A stretch of 64,000 nt of DNA from Pirellula sp. (GTDB lineage: Bacteria; Planctomycetota; Planctomycetia; Pirellulales; Pirellulaceae): assembly GCA_021300155.1 (NCBI GenBank), contig JAJTID010000015.1, positions 58,470 to 122,469 of the forward strand, given 5' to 3'. How positions within the stretch are numbered: the stretch's first letter is position 1; each line of letters opens with the position of its first letter. Below the pieces are notes generated by a model that was not told where the DNA came from, did not search any database, and was given only the letters and a program-made list of their open reading frames with translations. This document shows, in pieces, positions 17,285 through 26,609 of this stretch. The translations under genes and the position numbers were made by a program.

Positions 17285-18565
17285 ATGACAATCTATTTTG
17301 CGAGAGGTTCCAGAGATTCCGTTTTGGGGGTGCCGGATTATTTGGAAGCGATCGAGACCACCATTCGATTGAGGGGGGGCGTACGCAAAGTTCTAGCGGT
17401 TCCGCCGGATCATACTCGGCTTGATTCGCAGGCGGGGCCGATTACCCATGCAGTCCTCAAAGTGTTAGGTGACAAGCTAACGGACGTCATGCCTGCGTTG
17501 GGCACCCATTCGGCGATGAATGAGGAAGAGCTAACGAAGATGTATGGTGATTTTCCTCGCCAATTGATTCGAGTCCATCATTACAAGACGGACGTCGACA
17601 CATTGGGATACGTGGACGCAGACTTTGTTTCGACGGCGACGGAGGGGCATTATCAGGAGGCTTGGCCTGCTCAGGTCAACAAAATGATATCTCGCGGGGA
17701 CCACGATTTGATATTATCGATTGGTCAGGTGGTTCCACACGAAGTCATTGGGATGGCGAACTATACGAAGAATATTTTTGTGGGGACGGGGGGCAACGCT
17801 GGTATCGACGGCAGCCATTACTTGAGTGCGCTCTATGGCATGGAACGCATCATGGGGCGATGCGATACACCGCTTCGCAAGATACTCAATCGTGCGGCAG
17901 ACTTGTTCCTAACACAGCGTCCGGTGGTGTATGTGTTGACCGTAGTTGAGTCCACATCAGATCAAGGGCCTGTGGTGCGCGGATTGTATATCGGAGACGA
18001 TCATTCCGTTTTTACGATCGCGGGTGAGCTCTCTTCGCAAGTCAATTGCTTTCGGATTGATGAAGCTCCTAAGAAGATCGTTGTTTGGATGGACCCAAGC
18101 AAGTACAAGAAAACATGGGTTGCGAACAAATCGATTTACCGTACACGGATGGCGATCGCAGACGGTGGTACGTTGGTCGTGATTGCACCGGGCGTCGCTA
18201 GGTTTGGCGAACACGATGATGTCGATGGATTGATTCGAAAGTATGGCTATCGGACGACGCCCGAAGTGATCGATATGGTTGCTAAGAATGCAGATCTTCG
18301 CGGTAACCTTTCGACCGCGGCACACTTGATTCATGCTTCTCCCGAAGATCGATTTCGTGTGGAGTACTGCACGAATAAGCTTAGTGCTTCAGAGCTTGAG
18401 TCTGTCGGATATTTTCATCGAGACCCGGATGCTGCGATTCGAGAATATCAGATCGAGTCGATTCAAGATGGTTGGAATACAAGTGTTAATGGAGAACGGT
18501 TTTACTTCATACGCAATGCTGGGCTCGGGCTCTGGATGCATCGTAACCACCCACATGCGTTTTAG
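17285..18565 (+). CDS. LarA-like nickel-pincer enzyme (lactate racemase family)
   Basis: 426 residues of the LarA/DUF2088 family. The residues known to act in Lactiplantibacillus LarA can be placed: D42 and R45 in PPDHTRLD, H75 in ALGTHSAMNEEE, H152 in VVPHEV, K162 in NYTKNIFVG and H178 in DGSHYLS. The spacings H152-K162 (10) and K162-H178 (16) equal those of the racemase. The loop around the Lys is divergent from the usual GGxK. Such enzymes racemise or epimerise alpha-hydroxy acids using a nickel-pincer nucleotide made by LarB, LarC and LarE, none of which is in the window. ATG 17285 has a weak ribosome site. The kinase-like/PP2C gene starts 9 bases after its stop, so they are probably co-transcribed. 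Confidence 0.85.
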   Translation: MTIYFARGSRDSVLGVPDYLEAIETTIRLRGGVRKVLAVPPDHTRLDSQAGPITHAVLKVLGDKLTDVMPALGTHSAMNEEELTKMYGDFPRQLIRVHHYKTDVDTLGYVDADFVSTATEGHYQEAWPAQVNKMISRGDHDLILSIGQVVPHEVIGMANYTKNIFVGTGGNAGIDGSHYLSALYGMERIMGRCDTPLRKILNRAADLFLTQRPVVYVLTVVESTSDQGPVVRGLYIGDDHSVFTIAGELSSQVNCFRIDEAPKKIVVWMDPSKYKKTWVANKSIYRTRMAIADGGTLVVIAPGVARFGEHDDVDGLIRKYGYRTTPEVIDMVAKNADLRGNLSTAAHLIHASPEDRFRVEYCTNKLSASELESVGYFHRDPDAAIREYQIESIQDGWNTSVNGERFYFIRNAGLGLWMHRNHPHAF

Positions 18566-18574
18566 TTTCGCCCT

Positions 18575-19822
18575 ATGATCGAAGCAAAAAACACCCAACG
18601 TGCTATCGTACGAATCGGTTACGATGGCCGAGTTTACAAACTGTTTCAGGGGCCAGAGGCGCAGAAACGGTTCGACACCGAATGCCGTACTTTGATTTAT
18701 TTGGAGCAACGAAAGTGCCCCTTTGTTCCTCGGTTGATAGCGGCCGATCGAGAGCGACTGGAAATGGTTACCTCGAACTGTGGTGCACGCGTGGAAAGGT
18801 TAGGTGAAGATCGGATCAAGGAGATCTTCCAGGAACTCGAGCAGTATGGAGTCCGGCACGATGATCCCTTCCTTCGCAACATCACTTATCGGGCATCCGA
18901 CGGACGATTCTGTGTAATTGACTTTGAGTTTTCGACTATCCTCGACGAAACCGCATCGGCCCATCCGTCGGTGGAGACCACCACGCCGGCGGGTGACGGA
19001 ACTCGCGACATCCAGTGGTCTGCCATGACGCATCCTGGGACATTTCGTCCTAACAATGAAGATCGATTCCTCGCGATGTTGTTTGATGAACGGGGGGTTC
19101 GTTATTTAGGGAAGCAAGGGACCATGAACACCAGCGGTGCCGATTTGCTTTTTGCCGTTGCCGACGGAATGGGTGGCGAACGGTCCGGTGAATTGGCTGG
19201 AAAGATTGCCCTGGACAATATTACGCGGTTGTTGCCGAGAGCGCATCGTTTGTCGGACTTGAATCTGGCGGAGTCAGCACCTCAAATTTTGAAAAGCCTT
19301 TACAGCTCGATACACCAGGAACTGGTACGGCTCGGTACATTCGATCCTTTGTGCGTCAATATGGGAGCGACTCTGACAATGGTGTGGATCCATCGTTCCA
19401 TGGTGATGTTTGCACACGTCGGTGACTCACGGCTCTATCGATTGCGTAAGAATGTTGATTCCGCAAATCGCATGGCGCAGGTGTCCGAGGATCACACGTA
19501 TGTAGGGTGGTTGCGTCGCAATGGAAAGATCAACGAGCGAGAATCGCGATTTCATCCGCGAAAGAGCATCCTCTCCAAGGCGCTGGGAGCAGGCAATCAA
19601 TTCGCTGAACCACAGGTAGGAAGCTTTGTTCTGGATCCGGGGGAAAGGCTGATTTTGTGTACGGATGGTGTGACCGACGGGTTGTGGGACCGAGCGATAG
19701 AGGAGATTGTCCTTTGTCCCGAGTCTTCTATGGTTGATCTGGCGCCCGCTCAACGATTGGTTTTGTCAGCCGTCACTGAATCAGGGCGGGACAATTCGAC
19801 AGCCATCGTTATCGAATCCTAA
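18575..19822 (+). CDS. Fusion of minimal kinase-like domain and PP2C phosphatase
   Basis: 415 residues. Residues 1-125 read like a stripped-down protein kinase of the Bud32/WaaP kind: VYKLF with K22, E36 in FDTECRTL, GVRHDDPFLRN giving H-x-D97-x4-N102, and DFEF at 116 in the DFG place. Residues 148-415 are a PP2C-family Ser/Thr phosphatase: RPNNEDRF, ADGMGGERSGELAG, HVGDSRLYRL, LCTDGVTDGLW and GRDNSTAIVI carry the metal-binding Asp residues. A polypeptide with opposing activities, or a pseudokinase sensor steering a phosphatase, are both possible. No membrane segment. Located 9 bases after the LarA-like gene, 70 bases before the photolyase. Confidence 0.85.
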   Translation: MIEAKNTQRAIVRIGYDGRVYKLFQGPEAQKRFDTECRTLIYLEQRKCPFVPRLIAADRERLEMVTSNCGARVERLGEDRIKEIFQELEQYGVRHDDPFLRNITYRASDGRFCVIDFEFSTILDETASAHPSVETTTPAGDGTRDIQWSAMTHPGTFRPNNEDRFLAMLFDERGVRYLGKQGTMNTSGADLLFAVADGMGGERSGELAGKIALDNITRLLPRAHRLSDLNLAESAPQILKSLYSSIHQELVRLGTFDPLCVNMGATLTMVWIHRSMVMFAHVGDSRLYRLRKNVDSANRMAQVSEDHTYVGWLRRNGKINERESRFHPRKSILSKALGAGNQFAEPQVGSFVLDPGERLILCTDGVTDGLWDRAIEEIVLCPESSMVDLAPAQRLVLSAVTESGRDNSTAIVIES

Positions 19823-19892
19823 AGTTCACATTGCGCTTGACGACCATGCATCATGTCTTGTTCACAGCAAATTACTCGAAGCGTGAGTTGGC

Positions 19893-21365
19893 ATGATGGT
19901 TTCGAAAGTACCTGCGATTCGTATTCGATTGGCAAATCCAGTTGGAATGCGAGACGGAGACTATGTCCTCTATTGGATGACCGCTTTTCGGCGAACCCGG
20001 TATAACTTTGCCCTCCAGCGGGCGGTTGAGATTGCAAACGAGCAAGGGAAGCCGCTTCTCATCTTCGAAGGCCTCCGATGCCACTATCGATGGAACAGCG
20101 ATCGGTTCCACAAGTTCGTTATCGATAGCATGCTCGACAACGCAGCAGCCATTGCTGTGTCCAATGCGACGTATTCGGCATGGGTCGAATCAGGCCCCAA
20201 CGAAGCGAGTGGCATGGTGGAGTTGCTCGCAAGCCGAGCGTGCGCGGTGGTGTCGGATGACTTTCCATGTTTTTTTCATCCAACACTTTACTCCAGGATT
20301 GCAAACAACTGGCCCTGTCGATTGGAACTCGTCGATTCCAACACTGTTGTTCCTATGGTTCAGCTAGATCGGACATTCACGGTTGCTCATTCATACCGTC
20401 GTGCCATACAAAAATTGATCTACGAGGAATTACCAGAGTTTCCTGTCGAATCTCCCCTTTCGTTGTTGCGGACGACTAGGTTGAAGAAGTTGCCTAACGA
20501 CTTTTTGGAACGATGGCCCGTTCCGATCGACAAGAAAGCGATCGCTTGGCTAAAACAGATCGATCTCAATGGGTTGCCCATCGATCATCAAGTTCAGCCG
20601 ACGACTGAACAGGGTGGTGAAATAGCAGCGCGGGCTTCATTACATCGATTCGTAAGCGCTCGATTATCAAGTTATACAGTGGATCGAAATGAACCGGAGA
20701 AATCAGGGGCTAGTGGGCTTTCGCCGTACATGCACTTTGGCAACATGAGCCCTCACGAGGTCTTCCAGGCAATTGCTTCTGCGGAAGGCTGGCGTCCAGA
20801 GAAGTTATCCAAACCCAATGGCAAAATGGAGGGCTATTGGAATATGAGTCCGGATGCGGAAGCGTTCATGGACCAATTGATGACATGGCGAGAGATTGGT
20901 TTCAACATGTGTATCCGCGACCGGAACTATATGAAATATGAATCTTTGCCGGATTGGGCGCAGCAGACACTCGAGGAGCACGCGTCAGATCCGCGACCTC
21001 ATGTGTATTCGTTGGAAGAATTCGAGAAAGCACGGACTCACGATCCGTTATGGAATGCCGCTCAGAGACAGCTAGTGCGAGAGGGGCGGATTCACAATTA
21101 CTTGCGAATGCTGTGGGGCAAGAAGATATTGCACTGGACCGAAACGCCACGGCAAGCCTTAAAAGTCATGATCGAACTGAATAATAAGTATGCACTCGAT
21201 GGCCGAGATCCTAACTCGTATAGTGGCATCATGTGGGTGTTAGGTCGCTACGACCGTGCATGGGGACCAGAACGTCCTATCTTCGGAAAGATACGCTACA
21301 TGACTAGCGAGTCAACACAAAACAAGTTTCAGGTGAAGCAATACATTCGTAAGTTTAGCGATTAG
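19893..21365 (+). CDS. phr: Class II CPD photolyase
   Basis: 490 residues. Repairs UV-induced cyclobutane pyrimidine dimers using blue light and FADH. The C-terminal half is characteristic of class II enzymes: FMDQLMTWREIGFNMC, PDWAQQTLEEHASDPRPHVY, ARTHDPLWNAAQRQLVREGR, LRMLWGKKILHW and LDGRDPNSYSGIMWVLGRYD. The N-terminal part (VLYWMTAFRRTRYNFALQRA) matches the photolyase alpha/beta domain. The two Met codons at 19893 and 19896 are both possible starts. Likely a stand-alone repair gene carried in this plus-strand run; birA follows 21 bases later. Confidence 0.94.
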   Translation: MMVSKVPAIRIRLANPVGMRDGDYVLYWMTAFRRTRYNFALQRAVEIANEQGKPLLIFEGLRCHYRWNSDRFHKFVIDSMLDNAAAIAVSNATYSAWVESGPNEASGMVELLASRACAVVSDDFPCFFHPTLYSRIANNWPCRLELVDSNTVVPMVQLDRTFTVAHSYRRAIQKLIYEELPEFPVESPLSLLRTTRLKKLPNDFLERWPVPIDKKAIAWLKQIDLNGLPIDHQVQPTTEQGGEIAARASLHRFVSARLSSYTVDRNEPEKSGASGLSPYMHFGNMSPHEVFQAIASAEGWRPEKLSKPNGKMEGYWNMSPDAEAFMDQLMTWREIGFNMCIRDRNYMKYESLPDWAQQTLEEHASDPRPHVYSLEEFEKARTHDPLWNAAQRQLVREGRIHNYLRMLWGKKILHWTETPRQALKVMIELNNKYALDGRDPNSYSGIMWVLGRYDRAWGPERPIFGKIRYMTSESTQNKFQVKQYIRKFSD

Positions 21366-21386
21366 TTTCCAACCGCACTCGACACC

Positions 21387-22217
21387 ATGACATTCAACGC
21401 ATTACCTGATCAACAGAGACGTTCTGCACTCGAAGAAATTGAGTCGTGGGGTTATTTTCGATCAGTCCATTGGGTGGAAACGATCGATTCCACGAACCGT
21501 TGCCTCAGCGAGCAAGTTCGGGCCGGAACCATCGAATTGCCAGCTTTGTTGGTTGCCTCGGCACAGACGAGCGGCGTTGGAAGAGGTTCTAACAAATGGT
21601 ACTCGCCGAGTGGATGTTTGATGTTCTCCCTTGCGATTCCACTCGACGATAGCGATAGCACGTTGCTACCGCTTCAGTTCGGCTATGCAGTGGCGAGTGC
21701 GATAGAATCGATTAGTCAAGCGAAGCCGTTGATCAAATGGCCAAACGATGTATTCATCGGAGGGAAGAAGGTATGTGGCATACTCATTGAAGCCATTCCC
21801 CGGAAAGACGGGAGTTCCCACAGCACACGCGGTGTTGCTGTGGTCGGCGTAGGATTGAATTGCCAGGTAGATCTATCGAATGCGCCTGAAGAGCTAAAGA
21901 GATCGGCAACTAGTCTTCATGTCGAAGCCAAGAAATCGATGGTCACTCAAGTCATGCCGGAATTTGTTTTGATTCAAGTGCTGCAGGCATGGATACATGC
22001 TGGTTCGCGAAGCTCTAGTGAGCCTAAGTGGTTGATAAACGATTGGCAAAATGTTAGTTTGCTAAATCAAAAGTGGGTCAACGTACGAACGGTTGGAGGG
22101 CTCGTCGAAGGATATTGCTTGGGAATTAGTTCGCGAGGAGCTTTGTTGGTCGTCACTTCGAACAATCAAACTGTCGAAGTGATGTCTGGCTCTATCGAGT
22201 CGTATCGAGACGTCTAA
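21387..22217 (+). CDS. birA: Biotin--[acetyl-CoA-carboxylase] ligase
   Basis: 276 residues. Attaches biotin to the carboxyl carrier protein. Markers are ETIDSTNRCLSEQ, the biotinyl-AMP loop QTSGVGRGSNKWYSPSG, catalytic IKWPNDVFIGGKKVCGIL and VVGVGLNCQVD. There is no N-terminal winged helix, so this is a monofunctional (class I) ligase that should not repress transcription. The C-terminal SH3-like part (WVNVRTVGGLVEGYCLGIS) is present. Its stop lies 9 bases from the stop of the convergent sulfite reductase gene; no terminator hairpin is visible in that gap. Confidence 0.94.
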   Translation: MTFNALPDQQRRSALEEIESWGYFRSVHWVETIDSTNRCLSEQVRAGTIELPALLVASAQTSGVGRGSNKWYSPSGCLMFSLAIPLDDSDSTLLPLQFGYAVASAIESISQAKPLIKWPNDVFIGGKKVCGILIEAIPRKDGSSHSTRGVAVVGVGLNCQVDLSNAPEELKRSATSLHVEAKKSMVTQVMPEFVLIQVLQAWIHAGSRSSSEPKWLINDWQNVSLLNQKWVNVRTVGGLVEGYCLGISSRGALLVVTSNNQTVEVMSGSIESYRDV

Positions 22218-22226
22218 CCGTCTCGT

Positions 22227-23963
22227 TCACTCACCTGTTGCTGCCGTGTTTGTCAAAGCCAACAATTGATCGAGTCCCAATCGATTGCAGAAATCGCCGA
22301 AGGACTCATCGTTCTGCTGATCTTTCTTGAAGGCTTCAAACAACGGTCTTAGGCACGTGACGATGTTTTCGAGTGGCACCATGTCTTTGAAAATAAACGC
22401 AAGTCGATTGCCAATGCGCGTGCCTCCGACGAACACCGTGTACTTACCTTTGGCTTTGCCAACATAGGCAATGTCCGCGTTGTAGGGGCGAGCACATCCA
22501 TTGGGGCAACCGGTCATTCGAACCGTGAACTTTTCTTGATCCAGCCCGAGTTCCGTGAGGACTTTTTCCATCTCATCGATGACGCTCGGAAGGATGCGTT
22601 CGCTTTCGGTGATTGCCAATCCGCAGGTCGGCAATGCCACGCAGGCGATCGACCAGCGACGGACTGTGGAGATCTCCTCTGAAAGCGGTAGTCCTCGTTT
22701 CTTGATCAGATTGCTCAGTTTGGCTCTATCCTTGTCTTCGATGTTGCAGAACAAAATGCTTTGATGTGCGGTGAGTCGAATCTCGGGGTTGATCTCACTA
22801 CAAATATCGCGAAGTGCCGATTTCCAAGCACGATTTTCGTTATCGTATAAGCGTCCGTTTTCGACGTTGAAGCCGTAGAACCATCGACCATCCCCCTGTT
22901 CATCCCAGCCGATGTGGTCATTGTGTTCGTGTACGTCGTCGGGGGTGCAATCTGCAAGTTTGCTACCATAATACTCTTCGACTTTGGCTCGGTACCATTC
23001 GACACCTTTGTCGTGTACCAGATATTTGAGTCGAGCGCGTTTTCGGTCATCGCGGTATCCGAAATCGCGTTGAACCTTCACAACTGCTTCACCGACCGCA
23101 ACCGCTTGTTCTTTGGTGACAAAAGCCATACGCGAAGCGAGACGAGGGAACGTCTTCTTAGCACTCGGCGTCACACCGAGTCCTCCACCGACGATGACGT
23201 TGTAACCGACCAGTTCTCCATCGCGTACGACGGTGATGTAGCCGAGGCAATTGGTGTAAACATCGGTACAGTTATCTTCAGGCAACGCGATCGCTGTCTT
23301 GAATTTACGTGGTAAGTAGACTTTACCGTAGATAGGTTCGTATTCTTCGTTGCTACCACCCTCAAGCGTTTCGGTGCCCGTCTCGGGATCTTGCAACCAG
23401 AGTTCGTAATAGGCTTTGGTGCGAGGCGCCAGATGCATGGCTAAATCGTATGCGAGCTTTTGGATCTCGGGTCGGATCTTGTCTTGATAAGGTGCAGGGC
23501 AAGCCATCACATTACGGTTCACGTCACCACATGCCGAGAGTGTGCTCAACTGAACATCATTGATTCGGCGGATGCATTCTCTCAGATTGGATTTGAGAAT
23601 CCCGTGCAGTTGTAGCCCCTGGCGTGTTGTCACCTTTAAGGTGGTGTTTCCAATTTGATCGCAAAGGTCGAGGTGTGCAATCAATTGTGCGCTGGTCATG
23701 ATGCCTGCAGGGATCCGGCTCCGCACCATGAAGCTGTAAGCTTTTTCGCTTTTGCCAGATTCCGTGGTGCCGCCTCGAGCTTCGCGGTCATCTTGCTGAT
23801 AGGTTCCGTGGAACTTCAGCAGTTGCAAATCATCTTTGCCAAAGTGGTCCGACTCGGTCTTGAGCTCTTCGCCAATCGTTCCTCGTAAGTATCGGCTCGC
23901 GGTCTTGATGCCTTCGACAGGGCTAAGCTTTTCGGTCGTAGTTGTGTTTTCGGTTTCTGCCAT
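22227..23963 (-). CDS. cysI: Assimilatory sulfite reductase hemoprotein
   Basis: 578 residues. Reduces sulfite to sulfide with six electrons at a coupled siroheme and 4Fe-4S centre. The cluster ligands are visible as CVALPTC and, 40 residues on, CPNGC (C-x5-C ... C-x3-C). Other marks are LTTR-like KVTTRQGLQLHGIL, CGDVNRNVMACPAP and GTRIGNRLAFIFKD. ACVALPTCGLAITESER is closest to the ferredoxin-type or hemoprotein-beta enzymes of planctomycetes; no flavoprotein partner (CysJ) is adjacent. The gene is divergent from folD, with about 245 bases between the two start codons. Confidence 0.93.
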   Translation of the reverse strand: MAETENTTTTEKLSPVEGIKTASRYLRGTIGEELKTESDHFGKDDLQLLKFHGTYQQDDREARGGTTESGKSEKAYSFMVRSRIPAGIMTSAQLIAHLDLCDQIGNTTLKVTTRQGLQLHGILKSNLRECIRRINDVQLSTLSACGDVNRNVMACPAPYQDKIRPEIQKLAYDLAMHLAPRTKAYYELWLQDPETGTETLEGGSNEEYEPIYGKVYLPRKFKTAIALPEDNCTDVYTNCLGYITVVRDGELVGYNVIVGGGLGVTPSAKKTFPRLASRMAFVTKEQAVAVGEAVVKVQRDFGYRDDRKRARLKYLVHDKGVEWYRAKVEEYYGSKLADCTPDDVHEHNDHIGWDEQGDGRWFYGFNVENGRLYDNENRAWKSALRDICSEINPEIRLTAHQSILFCNIEDKDRAKLSNLIKKRGLPLSEEISTVRRWSIACVALPTCGLAITESERILPSVIDEMEKVLTELGLDQEKFTVRMTGCPNGCARPYNADIAYVGKAKGKYTVFVGGTRIGNRLAFIFKDMVPLENIVTCLRPLFEAFKKDQQNDESFGDFCNRLGLDQLLALTNTAATGE

Positions 23964-24210
23964 CAGAACTGTAGGTTGGGAACGAGTACCGAGGATGCCA
24001 AGTTATCGAATGATCTCAGTGGCTGTAATCTAGTTTTCGGATTGAGGCCAGGATTTCGGAAGGAGGCCAGAAAAGTCTAGGGTCCTCGACGAAATACAGG
24101 TGTCAAGAATATAACAGATGGAAGGATGGGCGATATACCGGTTCATCTACTGCATCAACTGCGGTAATACTCAACACTACCTTCGCAAGCCGAAGAGACG
24201 ATTCACCAAC

Positions 24211-25098
24211 ATGACCGCAACGATTCTTGATGGGAAAACTATTGCGAACCAGATTCGACAAGAAATCAAAACCGAGGTGTCCGACTTTGTAGCCGCGGCT
24301 AGCGTGGTTCCTTGTTTAGCTGCTATTCTCGTCGGCGACGATCCGGCGAGCCAGGTTTACGTCCGAAACAAAGAGATCGCATGTGAGAAAGCAGGGATCA
24401 AGAGCGAGCTCCATCGGTTGCCTACGGAAACGTCGACTGCCGAGCTGCTAGGATTGCTTCACGCGTTGAATTCGAACGATTCGATTCATGGCATTTTGGT
24501 GCAGTTGCCACTTCCGATGCATATCGACGAGCGCAAGATTCTCGATGCGATCCTGGCGGCTAAGGATGTGGATGCTTTTTCTCCGGAGAATGTTGGGTTG
24601 ATGTCTCAGGGCAGGCCTCGTTTTTTGCCTTGCACACCGCATGGCGTCATGCAGTTGCTACACCGATGTGGCATTGAGACAGCAAGTAAAGAGGTAGTGG
24701 TCGTAGGGAGGAGTGATATCGTCGGGAAACCTCTGGTGTCGATGTTATTGCAACGAAGCGGTCCGTGCGGCAGCTCGAACGCGAATGCAACCGTGACATG
24801 TGCACACAGCAACACTCGGGACTTGAGCTCGGTCACAACGAGGGCAGAAGTGTTGATCGTTGCGATTGGCAAACCGAACTTCGTTACCGCAGAGATGGTG
24901 AAGCCCGCTGCGGTCGTGATCGATGTCGGAATCAATCGGTTGGGGAATGAACTGGTTGGCGATGTCGATTTTCAAAGTGTAAGTCAAGTCGCTAGCGCGA
25001 TTACACCTGTACCGGGTGGAATCGGTCCGCTGACAATAGCCATGTTGCTGCGAAATACACTCGAAGCAGCCAAACAAAAAATGGCTTCATGTCGGTAA
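24211..25098 (+). CDS. folD: Bifunctional methylenetetrahydrofolate dehydrogenase/cyclohydrolase
   Basis: 295 residues from ATG 24211; the ORF track extends 31 codons upstream but family proteins begin at MTATILDGKTIANQIRQEI. FolD interconverts 5,10-methylene-, methenyl- and 10-formyl-tetrahydrofolate. Seen: YVRNKEIACEKAGI with the catalytic Tyr-x3-Lys, ILVQLPLPMHIDE, TPHGVMQLL, VVGRSDIVGKPLVSMLL for NADP binding and TPVPGGIGPLTIAMLLRNT. It is monocistronic by appearance. The leader between 23964 and 24210 has no clear riboswitch. Confidence 0.96.
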   Translation: MTATILDGKTIANQIRQEIKTEVSDFVAAASVVPCLAAILVGDDPASQVYVRNKEIACEKAGIKSELHRLPTETSTAELLGLLHALNSNDSIHGILVQLPLPMHIDERKILDAILAAKDVDAFSPENVGLMSQGRPRFLPCTPHGVMQLLHRCGIETASKEVVVVGRSDIVGKPLVSMLLQRSGPCGSSNANATVTCAHSNTRDLSSVTTRAEVLIVAIGKPNFVTAEMVKPAAVVIDVGINRLGNELVGDVDFQSVSQVASAITPVPGGIGPLTIAMLLRNTLEAAKQKMASCR

Positions 25099-25202
25099 CA
25101 AACATTGGATGTCCCGGTGCTTCGAATATCATGTTTTAAGAGAACATGCATTGAGACTAGTTTACCTTTATCAAGAATGACAAATCGGAAAGAGGAACTC
25201 CC

Positions 25203-26246
25203 ATGACAGGCTGGGGAATAATTGGTTGCGGAATGATTGCTAAATTTCACGCGAAAGCGATCGCCGACATGAAAGGCTCGAGGTTGGTTGCGTGCTATAG
25301 TCGCGACCCTGAAAAAGGTGCCGAATTCGCCAAGACATTTGGGGGCAAAGCTTACTCCAATTTGAGTGCGATGCTGGCGGATCCAGATTTGGATATTGTG
25401 ACCATTTGTACACCCAGCGGCGCACATTTGGAGCCAGGAGTTGCTGCTGCTCGCGCTGGCAAACATGTGCTGGTCGAGAAGCCGCTCGAAGTAACAACGG
25501 CACGATGTGACAAGCTCATTGAAACGTGTGATAAAGCGGGCGTGAGATTGGGGACCATTTTCCCATCGCGTTTTCATCGTTCTGCGCAGCTTTTGAAAGG
25601 TGCAGTAGACGCCAACCGATTCGGTTCGATCGCACTAGCAGCCGCTTATGTGAAGTGGTTTCGTACCCAGCAATATTACGATAGCGGCAAATGGCGAGGA
25701 ACCTGGAAACTGGATGGTGGTGGCGCGTTGATGAATCAAGCGATTCATAGCGTCGATTTGCTTCTTTGGTTGATGGGACCCGTGAAGAGTTTGTCCGCGA
25801 TGACAGCCCTTCGAGCGCATGAGAGAATCGAGGTCGAGGACGCGGCGACTTCGGTACTAGAGTTCGAGTCGGGTGCACTCGGCTCGATTGAAGCGACAAC
25901 GGCCGCCTATCCTGGCGCGCTCAAGCGAGTGGAGATTGCGGGTTCTGCCGGTTACGCCATTTTGGAAGAAGAGGCACTGATCAAATGGGACTTTGCAAAG
26001 GCAACGAAGGCCGATGCAAAAATCCAAGAGGGAATGAAGCTCAATACGACGGGTGGCGGTGCGTCTGATCCTGCTGCGATTGGGCATAAAGCACATCAAG
26101 CGTTGTTTGAAGACTTTGTCAAATCTCTCAAGAAAGGCACGCCGAACTTGATTGATGGAATGGAAGGTCGGAAAAGCGTTGAGTTGATCACTGCCATTTA
26201 TCGTTCTGCGAAAACAGGCAAGAGAGTCACGTTAGCGAAGCTTTAA
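25203..26246 (+). CDS. Gfo/Idh/MocA family oxidoreductase (cytoplasmic)
   Basis: 347 residues. The N-terminal Rossmann fold starts GWGIIGCGMIAKFHAKAI, then TPSGAHLEPGVAAARAGKHV and VEKPLEV, where the Lys of EKP is the conserved catalytic or cofactor-contact residue. The C-terminal alpha/beta part has GGGALMNQAIHSVDLLLWLM with the Asp/His pair of the family. Members oxidise or epimerise sugars and cyclitols with NAD(P). No secretion signal, unlike the second member at 36.5 kb. A good GGAACTCCC-ATG context supports the start. Substrate unknown. Confidence 0.92.
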   Translation: MTGWGIIGCGMIAKFHAKAIADMKGSRLVACYSRDPEKGAEFAKTFGGKAYSNLSAMLADPDLDIVTICTPSGAHLEPGVAAARAGKHVLVEKPLEVTTARCDKLIETCDKAGVRLGTIFPSRFHRSAQLLKGAVDANRFGSIALAAAYVKWFRTQQYYDSGKWRGTWKLDGGGALMNQAIHSVDLLLWLMGPVKSLSAMTALRAHERIEVEDAATSVLEFESGALGSIEATTAAYPGALKRVEIAGSAGYAILEEEALIKWDFAKATKADAKIQEGMKLNTTGGGASDPAAIGHKAHQALFEDFVKSLKKGTPNLIDGMEGRKSVELITAIYRSAKTGKRVTLAKL

Positions 26247-26364
26247 CGACTTTTCCTTTGATAGAGTTAGCCGACGCAAATCCGAGCGTTGTTGCGGAAA
26301 GCCGAACGAGTTTTTCTACTCATCGATTTCTCTATGTGCAGGTGCTCGTCCGATAGTCTTTAGT

Positions 26365-26452
26365 AATACCCCTGTGGGACACTTCGGGGCAAATCGAAAA
26401 TACAAATGCTGGGGGCAGCAGAGTAATTTCGTATGAAGACCACAGGGGTATT
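26365..26452. repeat. 13-base perfect inverted repeat, 62-base spacer
   Basis: AATACCCCTGTGG (26365-26377) and CCACAGGGGTATT (26440-26452) are exact reverse complements. The spacer holds CTTCGGGGC and GCTGGGGGCAGC, which may form a small inner hairpin. It could be a structured leader RNA, a bipartite operator or a tiny mobile-element relic ahead of the glycosyltransferase. Confidence 0.6.
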
Positions 26453-26609
26453 TTCTCATCGACTTCTTGAGTCTTCTCTGGCTTTCAACGCGGTTAGATT
26501 TTGGTACCGGCTATCTCAGGATCGCATCGAACCACAAAATCCTCGCTTCTGGCATTATCCTCCTGAAGAGTTCCTTCTCGGAATTTCTATGATGACGCGT
26601 GGTTACTAG
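26433..26609 (+). CDS. 58-residue ORF, possible small or remnant gene
   Basis: Below the ORF track cut-off. It starts at ATG 26433 inside the right arm of the inverted repeat and ends TAG 26609, three bases before the glycosyltransferase ATG. The product (MKTTGVFSHRLLESSLAFNA, then FWYRLSQDRIEPQNP) is not low complexity and could be the first residues of a lost methyltransferase-type gene. There is no recognisable domain and no clear ribosome site. Tight spacing to the next start is the main support. Confidence 0.3.
   Translation: MKTTGVFSHRLLESSLAFNAVRFWYRLSQDRIEPQNPRFWHYPPEEFLLGISMMTRGY

Noticed and set aside
23964-24210. Riboswitch ahead of folD or cysI
   Set aside because: Only short AGGCCAG(G/A) repeats are seen; no THF, SAM or other known riboswitch core could be recognised.
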